A DNA stretch of 32,340 bases from Hyphomicrobiales bacterium (GTDB taxonomy: Bacteria; Pseudomonadota; Alphaproteobacteria; Rhizobiales; Devosiaceae), in contig SEEL01000042.1 in assembly GCA_004144345.1 (NCBI GenBank), positions 1 to 32,340 of the forward strand, read 5' to 3'. The translations under genes and the position numbers were made by a program. The notes below the pieces were generated by a model. That model saw nothing but the letters and a program-made list of their open reading frames with translations, was not told the origin of the DNA and searched no databases. Position 1 is the stretch's first letter, and each line of letters begins with the position of its first letter. Below are positions 7,387-17,973 of this stretch, one piece after another.

Positions 7387-8826
7387 TTGTCATTCGCACT
7401 CGCAGAGTTGCTGAAAGGCGCGGGCACCACTTCCCCGCAGCTTGATGTCGAGGGCGTCAACGCCGACAGCCGGGCCATTCGCCCCGGCGAGGCGTTCTTC
7501 GCCATTCCCGGACTGCACACCCATGGCGACGCCTTCGCCAGCCAGGCCAAGGCAAAGGGCGCTTTGGCAATGATAACCGACCGGGCGCCTGACGCCGATC
7601 CGGGGATGCCGGTCGTGGTCGTCGGCGATGTGCGCCGGGCCTATGCCCAGGCGGCGTCGCGGCAGTACGCGCCGCAGCCCGAGGTGATCGTCGGCGTAAC
7701 CGGCACCAACGGCAAATCCTCCATCGTGTCCTTTGTCCGGCAGATCTGGTCGGCCTGCCATTTCAATGCAGCCAGTGTGGGCACCGTAGGCATCGAGACG
7801 GCGGAGGGGCTGATCCCCGGCGAGCTCACCACCCCCGATGCCCTGTCGCTGCATCGCGATCTTGGCAAGCTCCGCGAGCAGGGCATCGATCACGTGGCGA
7901 TGGAGGCCTCCAGCCAGGGGCTGGATCAGCGCCGGGTCGATGGCGTGGCGTTCAATGCCGTCGCCTTCACCAATCTCAGCCGGGACCATCTCGACTATCA
8001 CGCCGACATGGCCGCCTATCGCGACGCCAAGGTGCGGCTGTTCGCCGACCTCATCGCCGATGAGGGAGCCGCCATCGTCAATGTCGATGATCCCGAGCAT
8101 GAGGCCTTCATGTTCGCGGCGCTCGGCCGCGGTGCGACACTGATGACCGTGGGCCGTGAGGGCGCCTGGTTCGAAATGCAGTCCGTGGTCAACGAGGGCT
8201 ATGGGCAGCGTGTGACTGGCCGGCTCGTCGGCGAGCCCGTGGAATTTCATCTGCCGCTGACCGGCGCCTTCCAGGCCAGCAACGCCGTGGTCGCGCTAGG
8301 CCTCGCCATGGCGACCGGCGCCCCCAAGAAGGGCGCCATCGAGTCGCTGTCGCGGCTCAAGGGCGCCCGGGGCCGGCTGGAACTGGTCGGCGAGCACAAT
8401 GGGGCGGCGATCTTCGTCGACTATGCGCACAAGCCGGTCGCGCTGGAGACCGCGCTAGCGGCGCTGCGGCCCTATGCGAACAACAAGCTGCGCGTCGTGT
8501 TTGGCGCCGGCGGCGACCGCGACAAGGGCAAGCGCCCGATGATGGGCGAGATCGCCGGCCGCATGGCCGATGTTGCCGTGGTCACCGACGACAATCCGCG
8601 CACCGAGGACGCCGCCACGATCCGTGCGGAAATCCTGGCCGCGGTGCCCGGTGCGACCGAAATCGGCGACCGGCGCGAGGCGATTGCGCGGACCGTGAAA
8701 TCTCTTCAGCCGGGCGATGTGCTGCTGATTGCAGGCAAGGGCCACGAGGACTATCAGATCGTCGGCCACACCAAGCACCACTTCTCCGACCATGAAGTGG
8801 TCGCGGAGACCCTGAAGGACTTTTGA
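7387..8826 (+). CDS. murE: UDP-MurNAc-L-Ala-D-Glu:meso-diaminopimelate ligase MurE
   Basis: A 479-residue cytoplasmic ATP-dependent ligase that adds the third stem residue. It shows the Mur ligase ATP loop GVTGTNGKSS (about residues 102-111), the substrate segment ELTTPDALSLHRDLGKL, the carbamylated-lysine region FADLIADEG preceded by NLSRDHLDYH, and the C-terminal DNPRTED motif typical of meso-DAP-adding MurE (DNPR). A longer frame begins at 7297 inside ftsI, but the protein most naturally starts at TTG 7387 (TTG TCA TTC), with GAGG at 7372-7375 upstream; this leaves 25 bases after ftsI. The stop overlaps the murF start by one base. Confidence 0.95.
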   Translation: MSFALAELLKGAGTTSPQLDVEGVNADSRAIRPGEAFFAIPGLHTHGDAFASQAKAKGALAMITDRAPDADPGMPVVVVGDVRRAYAQAASRQYAPQPEVIVGVTGTNGKSSIVSFVRQIWSACHFNAASVGTVGIETAEGLIPGELTTPDALSLHRDLGKLREQGIDHVAMEASSQGLDQRRVDGVAFNAVAFTNLSRDHLDYHADMAAYRDAKVRLFADLIADEGAAIVNVDDPEHEAFMFAALGRGATLMTVGREGAWFEMQSVVNEGYGQRVTGRLVGEPVEFHLPLTGAFQASNAVVALGLAMATGAPKKGAIESLSRLKGARGRLELVGEHNGAAIFVDYAHKPVALETALAALRPYANNKLRVVFGAGGDRDKGKRPMMGEIAGRMADVAVVTDDNPRTEDAATIRAEILAAVPGATEIGDRREAIARTVKSLQPGDVLLIAGKGHEDYQIVGHTKHHFSDHEVVAETLKDF

Positions 8827-10232
8827 TGCACCCACTCTGGACCGTCGCCGAAGCTGTCGCCGCTACCGGAGGACGGCCAGAGGGACTGTCTGACGGGCCG
8901 CTGCACTCGGTCTCTATCGATTCCCGCGAAATCGGGCCGGAAGCCCTGTTCGTCGCGATCAAGGGCGACAAGCTCGACGGCCATGACTATGTCCGCGCGG
9001 CGCTCGATGCCGGTGCGGCCGCTGCCATCGTCTCGGAAGCGTGGTTCGCCACAAATCGATCCGACCGCGTCATCGTCGTGCCCGATACGCTTGAGGCGCT
9101 GCGCCTGATGGCCAAGGCGGCGCGGCTGCGCAGCAAGGCGATGTTTGTCGCCGTGACCGGCAGCGCCGGCAAGACCACCACCAAAGAGGCGATCCGCACG
9201 GTGCTCGGCGCGGCCGGCGAGACGCATTACTCGATCAAGTCGTTCAACAATCATTGGGGCGTGCCGCTGATGCTGGCGCGCATGCCGCGCGAGGCGCAGT
9301 TCGGCGTGTTCGAAATCGGCATGAACCATGCCGGCGAAATCACCCCGCTGACGCGGCTCGTGCGGCCGCATGTGGTGGTGATCACCACGGTGGCGGCGGC
9401 GCATCTCGAATTCTTCAAGTCTGTCTCGGAGATTGCTGAGGCCAAGGCCGAGATATTCCTCGGCGTGGAGGAGGGCGGTACGGCCGTTCTCAACGCCGAC
9501 CACCCGTATCTCCACATCCTGTTTGCCAAGGCGCGGGAGAGCGGCATCCGCAAGGTCATCACCTATGGCTATGACGAGGAGGCCGACTGGCGGATCGGCG
9601 AGCCGGAACTGGCTGGGGCGCGCACGTTTGCCCGGGTGACCCATGGCAACGACACGCTCGACCTCAATCTGCAGGTCCGCGGCCGCCATATGGTGGCCAA
9701 TGCGACCGCAGCGCTCGCCGTGGCGGCGCTGGCCGGTGTCGACCGCTATGCCGCGCAGCGCGAACTGGCCGATTTCGGCGCCCCCGAGGGGCGGGGCGAA
9801 ACGACGCGTCTTGGGCCTGCCGACAAGCCGCTGGTCCTGATCGACGAGAGCTACAACGCCAACGTGGCCTCGATGAACGCTGCGATGGAGGTATTTGCCG
9901 GGATTCACCCGCCGGGCGGCAAGAAGCTGCTGGTGCTGGGCGATATGCTGGAGCTCGGGCCGCAGGGGGCAGAGTTGCACCAATCCCTGAGCAAGGCCGT
10001 GTTGGGCACTGGCGCAACACAGGTATTTCTGGTGGGTCGGGCCATCGAATCGCTGGCTGAAGTGCTTGGCGACGACCGTGTCACCGCCAAGGCGTGGCGC
10101 GTGGAAGACGTGATGGAGCCGATCCTGTCGAGCCTTGCCTTGGGCGACGCTGTTATGATCAAAGGGTCAAAAGGTGTGCGCCTGGCGCTGCTGATCGAGG
10201 CGATCAAGCGGCGGTTCGCGGCGACAACCTAG
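8826..10232 (+). CDS. murF: UDP-MurNAc-tripeptide:D-Ala-D-Ala ligase MurF
   Basis: A 468-residue cytoplasmic ligase that completes the pentapeptide. It has the N-terminal MurF substrate domain ([18 protein letters not shown]), the ATP loop [12 protein letters not shown] at about residues 110-121, [29 protein letters not shown], the [14 protein letters not shown] segment and LGDMLELG in the C-terminal domain, all diagnostic of MurF. The loop reads GSAGKTT where other Mur ligases have GTNGKTT, which is normal for MurF. ATG 8826 overlaps the murE stop (TGATG). The 19-base gap to mraY suggests the same transcript. Confidence 0.96.
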   Translation: MHPLWTVAEAVAATGGRPEGLSDGPLHSVSIDSREIGPEALFVAIKGDKLDGHDYVRAALDAGAAAAIVSEAWFATNRSDRVIVVPDTLEALRLMAKAARLRSKAMFVAVTGSAGKTTTKEAIRTVLGAAGETHYSIKSFNNHWGVPLMLARMPREAQFGVFEIGMNHAGEITPLTRLVRPHVVVITTVAAAHLEFFKSVSEIAEAKAEIFLGVEEGGTAVLNADHPYLHILFAKARESGIRKVITYGYDEEADWRIGEPELAGARTFARVTHGNDTLDLNLQVRGRHMVANATAALAVAALAGVDRYAAQRELADFGAPEGRGETTRLGPADKPLVLIDESYNANVASMNAAMEVFAGIHPPGGKKLLVLGDMLELGPQGAELHQSLSKAVLGTGATQVFLVGRAIESLAEVLGDDRVTAKAWRVEDVMEPILSSLALGDAVMIKGSKGVRLALLIEAIKRRFAATT

Positions 10233-10251
10233 GGACGGAGACGTTCAGCGT

Positions 10252-11337
10252 ATGCTCTATTTCCTCGGCCAGTTGGGCGAGAGCCTCACGGCGTTCAACG
10301 TCTTCCGCTACATCACTTTCCGAACAGCCGGCGCCGTTGTTACGGCGCTGTTTTTCGTCTTCCTGTTCGGTCCGGGGATGATTTCGGCGCTGCGCATCCG
10401 CCAGGGCAAGGGTCAGCCGATCCGCGAAGACGGTCCCGCCGGCCATTTGCTGACCAAGAAGGGCACGCCCACCATGGGCGGCCTGATGATCCTCGCCGGC
10501 GCGGTGATGTCGATCCTGCTGTGGTCGAACCTCAGCAATGTCTATGTCTGGGCCGTGCTGTTCGTGACGATCAGCTTTGGCGCCATCGGGCTCTACGACG
10601 ACTACCTCAAGGTCACGAAGATGTCCCACAAGGGCTTTTCGGGCTGGCAGCGTCTGGCGATCGAAGCGGTCGTGGCCCTGATCGCGGGCTACATCATCGC
10701 CTCGATCACCGATCCGGCGATCTCGACGCAGCTGATGTTCCCCTTCATCAAGGGTTCGGGCGTCCCGCTGTCCTACGCCTTCTACATCTTCGCGGCCTTC
10801 ATCATCGTGGGCGCGGGCAATTCGGTGAACTTCACCGATGGCCTCGACGGCCTTGCCATCGTGCCGGTGATGGTGGCGGCGGCCTGCTTCGGGCTGATCG
10901 CCTATCTGGTGGGCAACGCCAATTTCGCGGAATATTTGTTCATCAACAATGTCCCGGGTACGGCCGAGCTGTCGGTTGTCTGCGGTGCCTTGATCGGGGC
11001 GGGGCTGGGCTTTCTCTGGTTCAATGCCCCACCGGCCCAAATTTTCATGGGCGACACCGGCTCGCTCGCCCTGGGCGGCGCACTCGGTACCATCGCCGTC
11101 GCCACCAAGCATGAGCTGGTCCTCGCCATCATCGGCGGCCTGTTCGTGCTCGAAACGGTGTCGGTGATCGTCCAGGTCGTGTCGTTCAAGCTGACCGGCA
11201 AGCGGGTGTTCAAGATGGCGCCTATCCACCATCATTTCGAGATGATGGGCTGGACGGAAAGCCAGGTGGTGATCCGGTTCTGGATCATTTCCTTCGTCCT
11301 GGCACTGATCGGGCTCAGTTCGCTGAAGCTGCGCTGA
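10252..11337 (+). CDS. mraY: Phospho-MurNAc-pentapeptide translocase MraY
   Basis: A 361-residue inner-membrane enzyme with about ten transmembrane helices that transfers phospho-MurNAc-pentapeptide to undecaprenyl phosphate, making lipid I. The conserved cytoplasmic motifs are [22 protein letters not shown] (the double Asp), [23 protein letters not shown] and the histidine motif [14 protein letters not shown] 10252 has GGAG at 10237-10240. In most related clusters murD follows directly; here the next gene is ftsW after a 98-base gap. Confidence 0.97.
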   Translation: MLYFLGQLGESLTAFNVFRYITFRTAGAVVTALFFVFLFGPGMISALRIRQGKGQPIREDGPAGHLLTKKGTPTMGGLMILAGAVMSILLWSNLSNVYVWAVLFVTISFGAIGLYDDYLKVTKMSHKGFSGWQRLAIEAVVALIAGYIIASITDPAISTQLMFPFIKGSGVPLSYAFYIFAAFIIVGAGNSVNFTDGLDGLAIVPVMVAAACFGLIAYLVGNANFAEYLFINNVPGTAELSVVCGALIGAGLGFLWFNAPPAQIFMGDTGSLALGGALGTIAVATKHELVLAIIGGLFVLETVSVIVQVVSFKLTGKRVFKMAPIHHHFEMMGWTESQVVIRFWIISFVLALIGLSSLKLR

Positions 11338-11408
11338 CTCGCAAATCGCAATGACGGTCACTCCTTGCTAACCAAGCCGGTCGTAGACTGGCGAGGTTCG
11401 CGTTAGGG

Positions 11409-11428
11409 AGCCGCCGGGCCGGGCGGCT
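11409..11428 (+). promoter_or_regulatory. GC hairpin directly before the ftsW ribosome site
   Basis: AGCCGCC (11409-11415) pairs with GGCGGCT (11422-11428) around a six-base loop. The ribosome site GGAAG begins at the next bases, and the ftsW ATG is at 11436. There is no T-run, so it is not an intrinsic terminator. It could limit ftsW translation or be the remains of a lost gene end. It lies in the 98-base gap where murD is usually found. The pairing is seen; the role is inferred. Confidence 0.4.
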
Positions 11429-11435
11429 GGAAGTC

Positions 11436-12599
11436 ATGTTCGCACGGGATCGCAAGACTCCCATCGCCGAGTGGTGGTGGACGATCGACAAGCAATTGCT
11501 TGCCGCGCTGCTGCTGCTTATGGCGGTCGGCATGCTGCTGAGCTTTGCGGCGAGCCCGCCGGTCGCCGAGCGCCTGGGCCTCAGTCCCTGGCATTTCGTC
11601 ATCCGCCACGCCGTGTTCGACCTGCTGGCGATCCCGGTGCTGCTGGGCACGTCGTTCCTTACTCACCGGCAGGCCCGCATTCTCGGCGTGGTCGTGCTGG
11701 TCGGCAGCGTTGTCCTCCTCTGGCTGACGCTGCGGCTGGGTGTCGAGGTCAAGGGCGCCAAGCGCTGGGTGTCGCTGGCCGGTAATACCGTGCAGCCGTC
11801 CGAATTCGTGAAGCCGGCCTTCGCGGTGATCGGCGCCTGGCTGTTCTCGGAGGCGATGCAGGGGAAGGGCGTGTTCGCCCGCAGCATCGCCACCGGGCTG
11901 ATGTTCATCATCGTCGCCGGCCTCCTGCTGCAGCCCGATATCGGCCAGACGGCGCTGATCCTCGCCACCTGGGCGGCGCTGTTGTTCCTCTCCGGCATTT
12001 CGTGGTTCGTGATCTTCGGCCTTGCCGGGGCGGGCGTCGGCCTGCTGTTCGGCGCCTATTATTTCTTCCCGCACTTCGCCAAGCGCATCGACACGTTCAT
12101 CAACCCGGAAGGCGGCGGCAACACCTACCAGGTGGACAAGGCGCTTAACTCTCTGCTCGAGGGTGGTTGGTTCGGTCGCGGTCCGGGTGAATCGATGGCC
12201 AAGAAAGTCATCCCCGACGCCCACGCCGACTATGTGTTCTCGGCGGCGGCCGGTGAGTTCGGCATCCTGTTCTGCCTCTGCCTCGTGGCGCTCATCGCCT
12301 TCATCGTGCTGCGCGCTCTCTCAGCGGCACAGCAGCAGCAGACGCTCTACGCGCGTCTCGCCGTATCGACGATCGCCATCCAGTTCGCGCTGCAATGCGC
12401 GATCAATCTGGCGGTGAACCTCAACCTCATTCCGCCTAAGGGCATGACGCTGCCGTTCGTCTCGTATGGCGGCACGTCGACCCTCGCGATTGCCTTTGCC
12501 ATGGGTCTGATGCTGGCGCTGACGCGCATGCGTCCGGAGGAGCGGATGGCGACCGGCCTGCCGATCTATCGCAATCCGGCGGCAGTTCCCGCCGAATGA
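11436..12599 (+). CDS. ftsW: Septal peptidoglycan polymerase FtsW (SEDS family)
   Basis: A 387-residue polytopic inner-membrane SEDS glycosyltransferase that polymerises lipid II at the septum with FtsI. Family motifs are KGAKRWV and QPSEFVKPAF in the first half, LQPDIGQT, then GRGPGES and the long loop IPDAHADYVFSAAAGEFG with the catalytic Asp region, and PPKGMTLPFVSYGGTS near the end. The division role rather than RodA is supported by its place between mraY and murG and by the FtsW-type GRGPG and KGMTLPFVSYGG segments. It overlaps murG by four bases (ATGA). Confidence 0.96.
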   Translation: MFARDRKTPIAEWWWTIDKQLLAALLLLMAVGMLLSFAASPPVAERLGLSPWHFVIRHAVFDLLAIPVLLGTSFLTHRQARILGVVVLVGSVVLLWLTLRLGVEVKGAKRWVSLAGNTVQPSEFVKPAFAVIGAWLFSEAMQGKGVFARSIATGLMFIIVAGLLLQPDIGQTALILATWAALLFLSGISWFVIFGLAGAGVGLLFGAYYFFPHFAKRIDTFINPEGGGNTYQVDKALNSLLEGGWFGRGPGESMAKKVIPDAHADYVFSAAAGEFGILFCLCLVALIAFIVLRALSAAQQQQTLYARLAVSTIAIQFALQCAINLAVNLNLIPPKGMTLPFVSYGGTSTLAIAFAMGLMLALTRMRPEERMATGLPIYRNPAAVPAE

Positions 12600-13696
12600 G
12601 TATTTTCGTCCTGATGGCGGGGGGAACCGGCGGCCACCTTTTCCCCGCAATGGCGCTGGCGCAGGAGTTGCAGCGGCGCGGTCACACGATCGATCTGATG
12701 ACCGATCATCGTGCCACCAGTTATGGCGACCAGTTTCCGGCGCGTCAGATCCACATCGTGCCCTCGGCCACGCCGTCGGTGCGTAACCCGCTGAAGTTCG
12801 CGGGTGCCTCGGTGAAGATCGCCGGGGGCATTGCTGTTGCCAATGGCATGCTCGGCAAGATCAAGCCGGATGGTGTCGTGGGCTTTGGCGGCTATCCGAT
12901 CTTTCCGCCTTTCCTCGCGGCGCGGATGCGCGGCATCCCCGGCATATTGCACGAGCAGAATGCAGTGATGGGTCGCGCCAACAGGGCGCTCGGCCGTTTT
13001 GCTTCGCGCATCGCCCTCAGCTTCGAGGAGACGCAATTTGCCGGCGCGTTTGCCTCGAAGTCGGTGCTGACGGGCAATCCGATCCGCGACCGGGTGCGGG
13101 GTGTCGCCAGTACGCCTTATCCCGAACTGGAAATTGGCGGGCCGATCCGCCTCGTGGTGTTCGGCGGCAGCCAGGGCGCCCGTGCCTTCGCCGACTTCGT
13201 GCCGCCGGCGATCGCCGAATTGCCGGAGGCGTTGCGCCACCGGCTGCGTCTCGTCCAGCAGTGCCGGCCGGAGGATCTCGACCGGGTGGCCGAAGCCTAT
13301 CGGGCGGCGCATGTGAATGTCGAACTGCAGCCCTTTTTCACTGATCTGCCGGAGCGGATGGCGGCGGCACATCTGGTGATCGCCCGCTCGGGCGCCTCGA
13401 CGATCGCCGAACTGACCGTCCTGGGCCGCCCGGCGATTCTGGTGCCGCTGCCCGGATCGATCGACGGCGACCAGAAGAACAATGCGCGCGTCGTCGATGC
13501 CGCAGGGGGCGGCTGGATTGTGGAGCAGGCCACCATTTCGCCACCTTCGCTCGCCAATCGCTTGGCCTCACTTTTCGGTGATCCGGGGACGCTCGAGGCC
13601 GCAGCGGCAGCAGCCAAGACACTCGGACAGCCGCTTGCTGTCGAAAAACTCGCCGACCTCACGGAAGGTCTGGCGGGCAAGGGGAACGTCCTATGA
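12596..13696 (+). CDS. murG: UDP-GlcNAc:lipid I N-acetylglucosaminyltransferase MurG
   Basis: A 366-residue peripheral membrane GT-B glycosyltransferase of family GT28 that converts lipid I to lipid II on the cytoplasmic face. Motifs: the N-terminal glycine loop [14 protein letters not shown] (residues about 9-22), [12 protein letters not shown], the second loop [11 protein letters not shown], and the UDP-GlcNAc site [23 protein letters not shown] followed by DGDQKNNA. Start and stop both overlap neighbours by four bases, so its translation is probably coupled to ftsW and murC. Confidence 0.97.
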   Translation: MSIFVLMAGGTGGHLFPAMALAQELQRRGHTIDLMTDHRATSYGDQFPARQIHIVPSATPSVRNPLKFAGASVKIAGGIAVANGMLGKIKPDGVVGFGGYPIFPPFLAARMRGIPGILHEQNAVMGRANRALGRFASRIALSFEETQFAGAFASKSVLTGNPIRDRVRGVASTPYPELEIGGPIRLVVFGGSQGARAFADFVPPAIAELPEALRHRLRLVQQCRPEDLDRVAEAYRAAHVNVELQPFFTDLPERMAAAHLVIARSGASTIAELTVLGRPAILVPLPGSIDGDQKNNARVVDAAGGGWIVEQATISPPSLANRLASLFGDPGTLEAAAAAAKTLGQPLAVEKLADLTEGLAGKGNVL

Positions 13697-15117
13697 AAAT
13701 GCCGCGCAATATCGGCCCCGTGCACTTCGTCGGCATCGGCGGCATCGGCATGAGTGGCATTGCCGAAATCCTCCATGACCAGGGCTACAAGGTTCGCGGC
13801 TCGGACAGTGCCGAGAACCCGAATGTGCAGCGTCTGCGCAGCATGGGGATCGAGGTCGAGATCGGGCAGCGGGCAGAGAACCTCAAGGACGCGGCTGTCG
13901 TCGTCATTTCGTCGGCCATCAAGAAGGGCAATCCGGAACTTGCTGCGGCGCGTTCGCGCGGTTTGCCGGTGGTCCGCCGGGCCGAAATGCTGGCCGAAAT
14001 CATGCGCTTCAAGAACGCCATTGCAATTGGCGGCACGCATGGCAAGACGACGACTACGACGCTCGTCGCAACGCTGCTTGATGCGGGTGGTGTCGATCCG
14101 ACCGTGATCAATGGCGGCATCATCAATGCCTATGGCACCAATGCGCGCCTCGGGCAGGGCGACTGGATGGTGGTCGAGGCTGACGAGAGCGACGGCACAT
14201 TCGTGAAGTTGCCGGCAGACGTTGCTGTCGTCACCAATATCGATGCCGAGCATCTCGATCACTATCAGGATTTCGAGCACGTCAAGCAGGCGTTCCTCAA
14301 CTTCGTCGAGAACGTACCCTTCTATGGCTTCGCGGTGATGTGCATCGACCATCCGGTGGTGCAGTCGATGATCGGCGAAATCCGCGATCGTCGCGTGATC
14401 ACCTATGGTCAGAACCCGCAGGCCGACGTCCGGCTGGTGGATCTCGAGATCAAGGACGGCCAGAGCCATTTTGCCGTCGAGATCCGCGACCGCATCCGCA
14501 TGACGCATCTGCGCATCGAGGGGCTGACCCTGCCGATGCCGGGCGAGCATAATGCGCTGAACGCCACTGCCGCAATCGCGGTGGCAGATCAATTGAAGGT
14601 GCCCGCCGAGGCCATCCGCAAGGGGCTCCTCGGCTTCTCAGGCGTGAAGCGCCGCTTCACGCGGACTGGTATCGTCGGTGGCATCACCATCATCGACGAC
14701 TACGGGCATCACCCGGTCGAGATCTCCGCGGTACTTCGCGCGGCCCGGCAATCGACGCGGCGCGACGTGATCGCGGTCGTGCAGCCGCATCGTTATTCGC
14801 GCCTCCACGATCTGTTCGATCAGTTCGCCACCTGCTTCAACGATGCCGATACGGTCATCGTGGCGCCGGTCTATGCGGCCGGCGAGCAGCCGATCGATGG
14901 GGTGACGCATGAGGAACTCGTGCTGCGCATCAAGGCGCGCGGGCATCGCGATGCCCGCGTCATCGACCGGCCGGAAGCGTTGGCACCGCTGATCGCCAGC
15001 CGGGCGCAGGAAGGCGACTATGTCGTGTGTCTCGGCGCCGGCAACATCACGCAGTGGGCAGGTGCGCTGCCCGCCGAACTCGGCAAGCTGATCGGCCGGG
15101 AGCCGGAACTGCCATGA
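13693..15117 (+). CDS. murC: UDP-MurNAc:L-alanine ligase MurC
   Basis: A 474-residue cytoplasmic ligase that adds the first amino acid of the stem peptide. It shows the N-terminal Rossmann motif [15 protein letters not shown], the ATP loop [12 protein letters not shown] (about residues 114-125, His-Gly form typical of MurC), [41 protein letters not shown] and [14 protein letters not shown]. All expected segments are present and the length is typical. ATGA overlaps tie it to murG and murB. Confidence 0.97.
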   Translation: MKMPRNIGPVHFVGIGGIGMSGIAEILHDQGYKVRGSDSAENPNVQRLRSMGIEVEIGQRAENLKDAAVVVISSAIKKGNPELAAARSRGLPVVRRAEMLAEIMRFKNAIAIGGTHGKTTTTTLVATLLDAGGVDPTVINGGIINAYGTNARLGQGDWMVVEADESDGTFVKLPADVAVVTNIDAEHLDHYQDFEHVKQAFLNFVENVPFYGFAVMCIDHPVVQSMIGEIRDRRVITYGQNPQADVRLVDLEIKDGQSHFAVEIRDRIRMTHLRIEGLTLPMPGEHNALNATAAIAVADQLKVPAEAIRKGLLGFSGVKRRFTRTGIVGGITIIDDYGHHPVEISAVLRAARQSTRRDVIAVVQPHRYSRLHDLFDQFATCFNDADTVIVAPVYAAGEQPIDGVTHEELVLRIKARGHRDARVIDRPEALAPLIASRAQEGDYVVCLGAGNITQWAGALPAELGKLIGREPELP

Positions 15118-16094
15118 CCGAATGGCCCGATTTGATGCCGCGCCTCCAGCCCTGGGTGGGCGAGGTGCGGGGACAGTTGATCCCCAACCAGTCGCTGGCT
15201 GAGATGACGACGCTACGCGTCGGCGGGCCGGCGCAGCTGTTCTTCCGCCCCGTCGACGAGGACGACCTTAGCTTCTTCCTGAAGAACCTGCCCGACGACA
15301 TAAGGGTGACCGTCATCGGCCTTGGCTCGAACCTACTGATCCGGGACGGCGGTCTCGACGGTGTGGTTATCCGCCTGCCTGCCAAGGGCTTCGGCACGAT
15401 CGAGATCCTCGATGGCCATCGCGTTCGCGCGGGCGCGGCGGTGCCCGATGTAAAGGTGGCGACCGCGGCGGCTGAAGCCGGCATTGACGGGCTGTGGTTC
15501 TATCGCGGTATTCCGGGCGGTATCGGCGGGGCGCTCTATATGAATGCCGGTTGCTACAAGACCGAGACGACCGACCGCATGGTCGAGCTTCGCGCGGTCC
15601 TGCGCAATGGCGAGATCGTGACGCTGAGCCATGCCGATATGGGCTATCGCTATCGCAAGTCGAACGGGCCGCGCGGCGCCGTGTTCGTGTCGGGGCTATA
15701 CCAGGGCTTTGCTGGCGACGCGGCGACGATCCTCGAAGAAATGCGGACTGTGACAGAGCGGCGCGAGAGCACACAGCCGACCCGCGCCAAGACGGCGGGG
15801 TCGACGTTCAAGAACCCGGAAGGTCATTCCAGCTGGAAGCTGATCGACGAAGCCGGCGGCCGGGGCATGACTTTTGGCCGCGCGCAGATGTCAGAACTGC
15901 ACTCGAACTTCCTCATCAATATGGGCGAGGCGGACGCGTTCGAGGTCGAGACGGTTGGCGAGATGGCCCGGCAGCGGGTGCGCGACAAGCACGGCATCGA
16001 GCTGCGCTGGGAAGTTCGACGCATCGGCCATTTTGTGCCCGGCAGGGAAGTGCGTGAATTCATGGACGGCGAACCGTTCACAGGAGCTGTGTAA
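15114..16094 (+). CDS. murB: UDP-N-acetylenolpyruvoylglucosamine reductase MurB
   Basis: A 326-residue FAD enzyme that reduces UDP-GlcNAc-enolpyruvate to UDP-MurNAc with NADPH. It has the FAD-binding stretch [17 protein letters not shown], then [17 protein letters not shown], the YRYRKS motif, and [20 protein letters not shown] with the catalytic Ser region, as in MurB of alphaproteobacteria. An open frame begins at 15027 inside murC, but ATG 15114, which overlaps the murC stop (ATGA), gives the usual N-terminus. Its TAA overlaps the ddl ATG by one base. Confidence 0.96.
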   Translation: MTEWPDLMPRLQPWVGEVRGQLIPNQSLAEMTTLRVGGPAQLFFRPVDEDDLSFFLKNLPDDIRVTVIGLGSNLLIRDGGLDGVVIRLPAKGFGTIEILDGHRVRAGAAVPDVKVATAAAEAGIDGLWFYRGIPGGIGGALYMNAGCYKTETTDRMVELRAVLRNGEIVTLSHADMGYRYRKSNGPRGAVFVSGLYQGFAGDAATILEEMRTVTERRESTQPTRAKTAGSTFKNPEGHSSWKLIDEAGGRGMTFGRAQMSELHSNFLINMGEADAFEVETVGEMARQRVRDKHGIELRWEVRRIGHFVPGREVREFMDGEPFTGAV

Positions 16095-17014
16095 TGGCCA
16101 AGCACGTTGCGGTCCTCAAGGGTGGTGTGTCGAACGAGCGATCGGTGTCGTTGAGTTCGGGCCAGCAATGCGCGCAGGCGTTGCGCAATGCGGGGTTCGA
16201 GGTCACCGAGGTCGACGTTGGCTATGACATCGCCGAGCGGCTGCGCGAGCTGAAGCCGGACGTGGCGTTCAACGCTCTGCATGGCCGCTTTGGCGAGGAT
16301 GGCACGATCCAGGGTGTGCTGGAGTTCCTGCGCATCCCCTATACGCATTCCGGCGTGCTGGCCTCGGCACTGGCCATGAACAAGCATCAGACCAAGATCA
16401 TGTTCAAGGCGATCGGCATTCCGGTCACCGACCATCTGATCGTCGATCGTGCCGATGTGGCGCGCCAGCATGTGATGGCGCCGCCCTATGTGGTGAAGCC
16501 GGTGTCCGATGGATCGAGCGTGGGCGTATTCGTCGTCAAGGCCGACCAGAGTCACCCGCCGCAGGAAATCCTGCGCGAAGACTGGAACGCTGGCGAAAGC
16601 GTGATGGTCGAACGCTATGTGCCCGGCCGCGACCTCACTTGCGCGGTGATGGGCGATGTGGCGCTGGGCGTCACCGAGATCATTACTGACCTCAGCTTCT
16701 ACAATTTCGAGGCGAAATACGCCAAAGGCGGCTCCAGCCATATCCTTCCTGCGCCTGTGCAACCGAAAATTTACGACAAAGTGCAGAAGATAGCGCTCAA
16801 GGCGCATGCTGCGCTTGGGTGCCGAGGCGTGACGCGGACGGATTTCCGCTTCAACGACAGAGCAGGCGAGGACGGCGAACTCGTCTGCCTCGAGATCAAC
16901 ACCCAGCCAGGTATGACCGAGACTTCATTGGCTCCCGAACAGGCCCGGCATGCCGGCCACTCGTTCGAGGATCTGGTCACCTGGATGGTGGAGGACGCGA
17001 GTTGCAACAGGTAG
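16094..17014 (+). CDS. ddl: D-alanine--D-alanine ligase Ddl (DdlB)
   Basis: A 306-residue ATP-grasp enzyme that makes the D-Ala-D-Ala used by MurF. Signatures: the ALHGRFGEDGTIQGVLE segment near residue 58, YTHSGVLASALAMNK, KPVSDGSSVGVF in the ATP-binding lid, FYNFEAKYAKGGS, and metal-binding LEINTQPGMTETSLAPEQA near the end. The length is typical of the DdlB type. The ftsQ start lies inside its last codons (13-base overlap in another frame). Confidence 0.97.
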   Translation: MAKHVAVLKGGVSNERSVSLSSGQQCAQALRNAGFEVTEVDVGYDIAERLRELKPDVAFNALHGRFGEDGTIQGVLEFLRIPYTHSGVLASALAMNKHQTKIMFKAIGIPVTDHLIVDRADVARQHVMAPPYVVKPVSDGSSVGVFVVKADQSHPPQEILREDWNAGESVMVERYVPGRDLTCAVMGDVALGVTEIITDLSFYNFEAKYAKGGSSHILPAPVQPKIYDKVQKIALKAHAALGCRGVTRTDFRFNDRAGEDGELVCLEINTQPGMTETSLAPEQARHAGHSFEDLVTWMVEDASCNR

Positions 17015-17973
17015 GCGCAAAGGGCTTCGCCAATGCCCAACTCGTCGATCCACGCCAACTTCCCATTCCCCTGAGCGATCTGTCCCGTCGTGCGCGGATC
17101 AATTTCGGCCACGCCTGGGTTCTGCACCGCAAGATCATTGTCCGCGCCGTTGCGGCCGGCGTCGTGCTGTTCGGTGTCGTCGGCGCCTATGAGGCGCGCG
17201 AAGCGATCACGGCGGGCGCCATTGCCGTCTCGAACATGGCGCAGGGCGAGTTCGCCCGCGCCGGCTTCGGTATCGCCAAGATCAACATTACCGGCCAGGT
17301 GCTGACCAGCGAAGCGACCATCCTCAAGGCACTGGCACTCGAGGCGGGCACGTCGACGCTCAATTTCGACGCTGATGCGGCGCTGGAGCGGATCGAGCTA
17401 ATTCCCTCGATCAAGTCCGCGACGGTCCGCAAGATCTATCCAGGCGAACTCGTGGTCAGCGTCGAAGAGAAGGTGCCTATGGCGCGTTGGCGCATCGGCG
17501 ACGCGACCTACCTGGTTGACGAGAATGGTGGACCCGTTGCGCGCGACGATGGCAGCTTCCGCGAGTTGCCGCTCGTTGTCGGCGAGGGGGCCGCAGACGA
17601 TGCGATGATCATGATCCGCACGCTCGACCGCTATCCGGCGTTGACCGCCGACCTCGCTGCGCTCAGTCGAATCGGCGACCGGCGCTGGGACCTGATCTTC
17701 TATTCGGGCCTGCGCGTGCAATTGCCCGAGAGCGGCGTGGCGCAGGCGCTGAACCAGCTCGACATGTACCAGGCGACCGGCCAGTTGCTCGACCGCGACG
17801 TCAATGTCATCGATATGCGCGTCCCCGGCATGGTGTCGCTGAAGCTCGGCGACCTTGCCAACAGGGCCATCGCCGATGCCGCGAAAGCCGCAAAGACAAA
17901 GAAACCTGCGGCGCCCGTCGACGCCGACTATGAAACGCCCGCCGAGCGCGCGGCGGAGGCCAAGCCGCAATGA
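17002..17973 (+). CDS. ftsQ: Cell division protein FtsQ (DivIB)
   Basis: A 323-residue bitopic divisome protein and scaffold of FtsQLB. A cytoplasmic N-terminus of about 48 residues precedes one membrane helix (IIVRAVAAGVVLFGVVGAYEA), then the POTRA domain (INITGQVLTSEATILKALAL, residues about 93-165) and the FtsQ beta domain (WRIGDATYLVDENGGPV). The frame is open well upstream, but TTG 17002 is preceded at seven bases by GGAGG (16990-16994) and gives the expected length, so I take it as the start. The C-terminal tail is Ala/Lys-rich. The stop overlaps ftsA (ATGA). Confidence 0.92.
   Translation: MQQVGAKGFANAQLVDPRQLPIPLSDLSRRARINFGHAWVLHRKIIVRAVAAGVVLFGVVGAYEAREAITAGAIAVSNMAQGEFARAGFGIAKINITGQVLTSEATILKALALEAGTSTLNFDADAALERIELIPSIKSATVRKIYPGELVVSVEEKVPMARWRIGDATYLVDENGGPVARDDGSFRELPLVVGEGAADDAMIMIRTLDRYPALTADLAALSRIGDRRWDLIFYSGLRVQLPESGVAQALNQLDMYQATGQLLDRDVNVIDMRVPGMVSLKLGDLANRAIADAAKAAKTKKPAAPVDADYETPAERAAEAKPQ

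Noticed and set aside
16819-17001. Upstream extension of the ftsQ frame within ddl
   Set aside because: The extension would overlap the ddl C-terminal domain by about 195 bases; GGAGG and the expected FtsQ N-terminus support TTG 17002.
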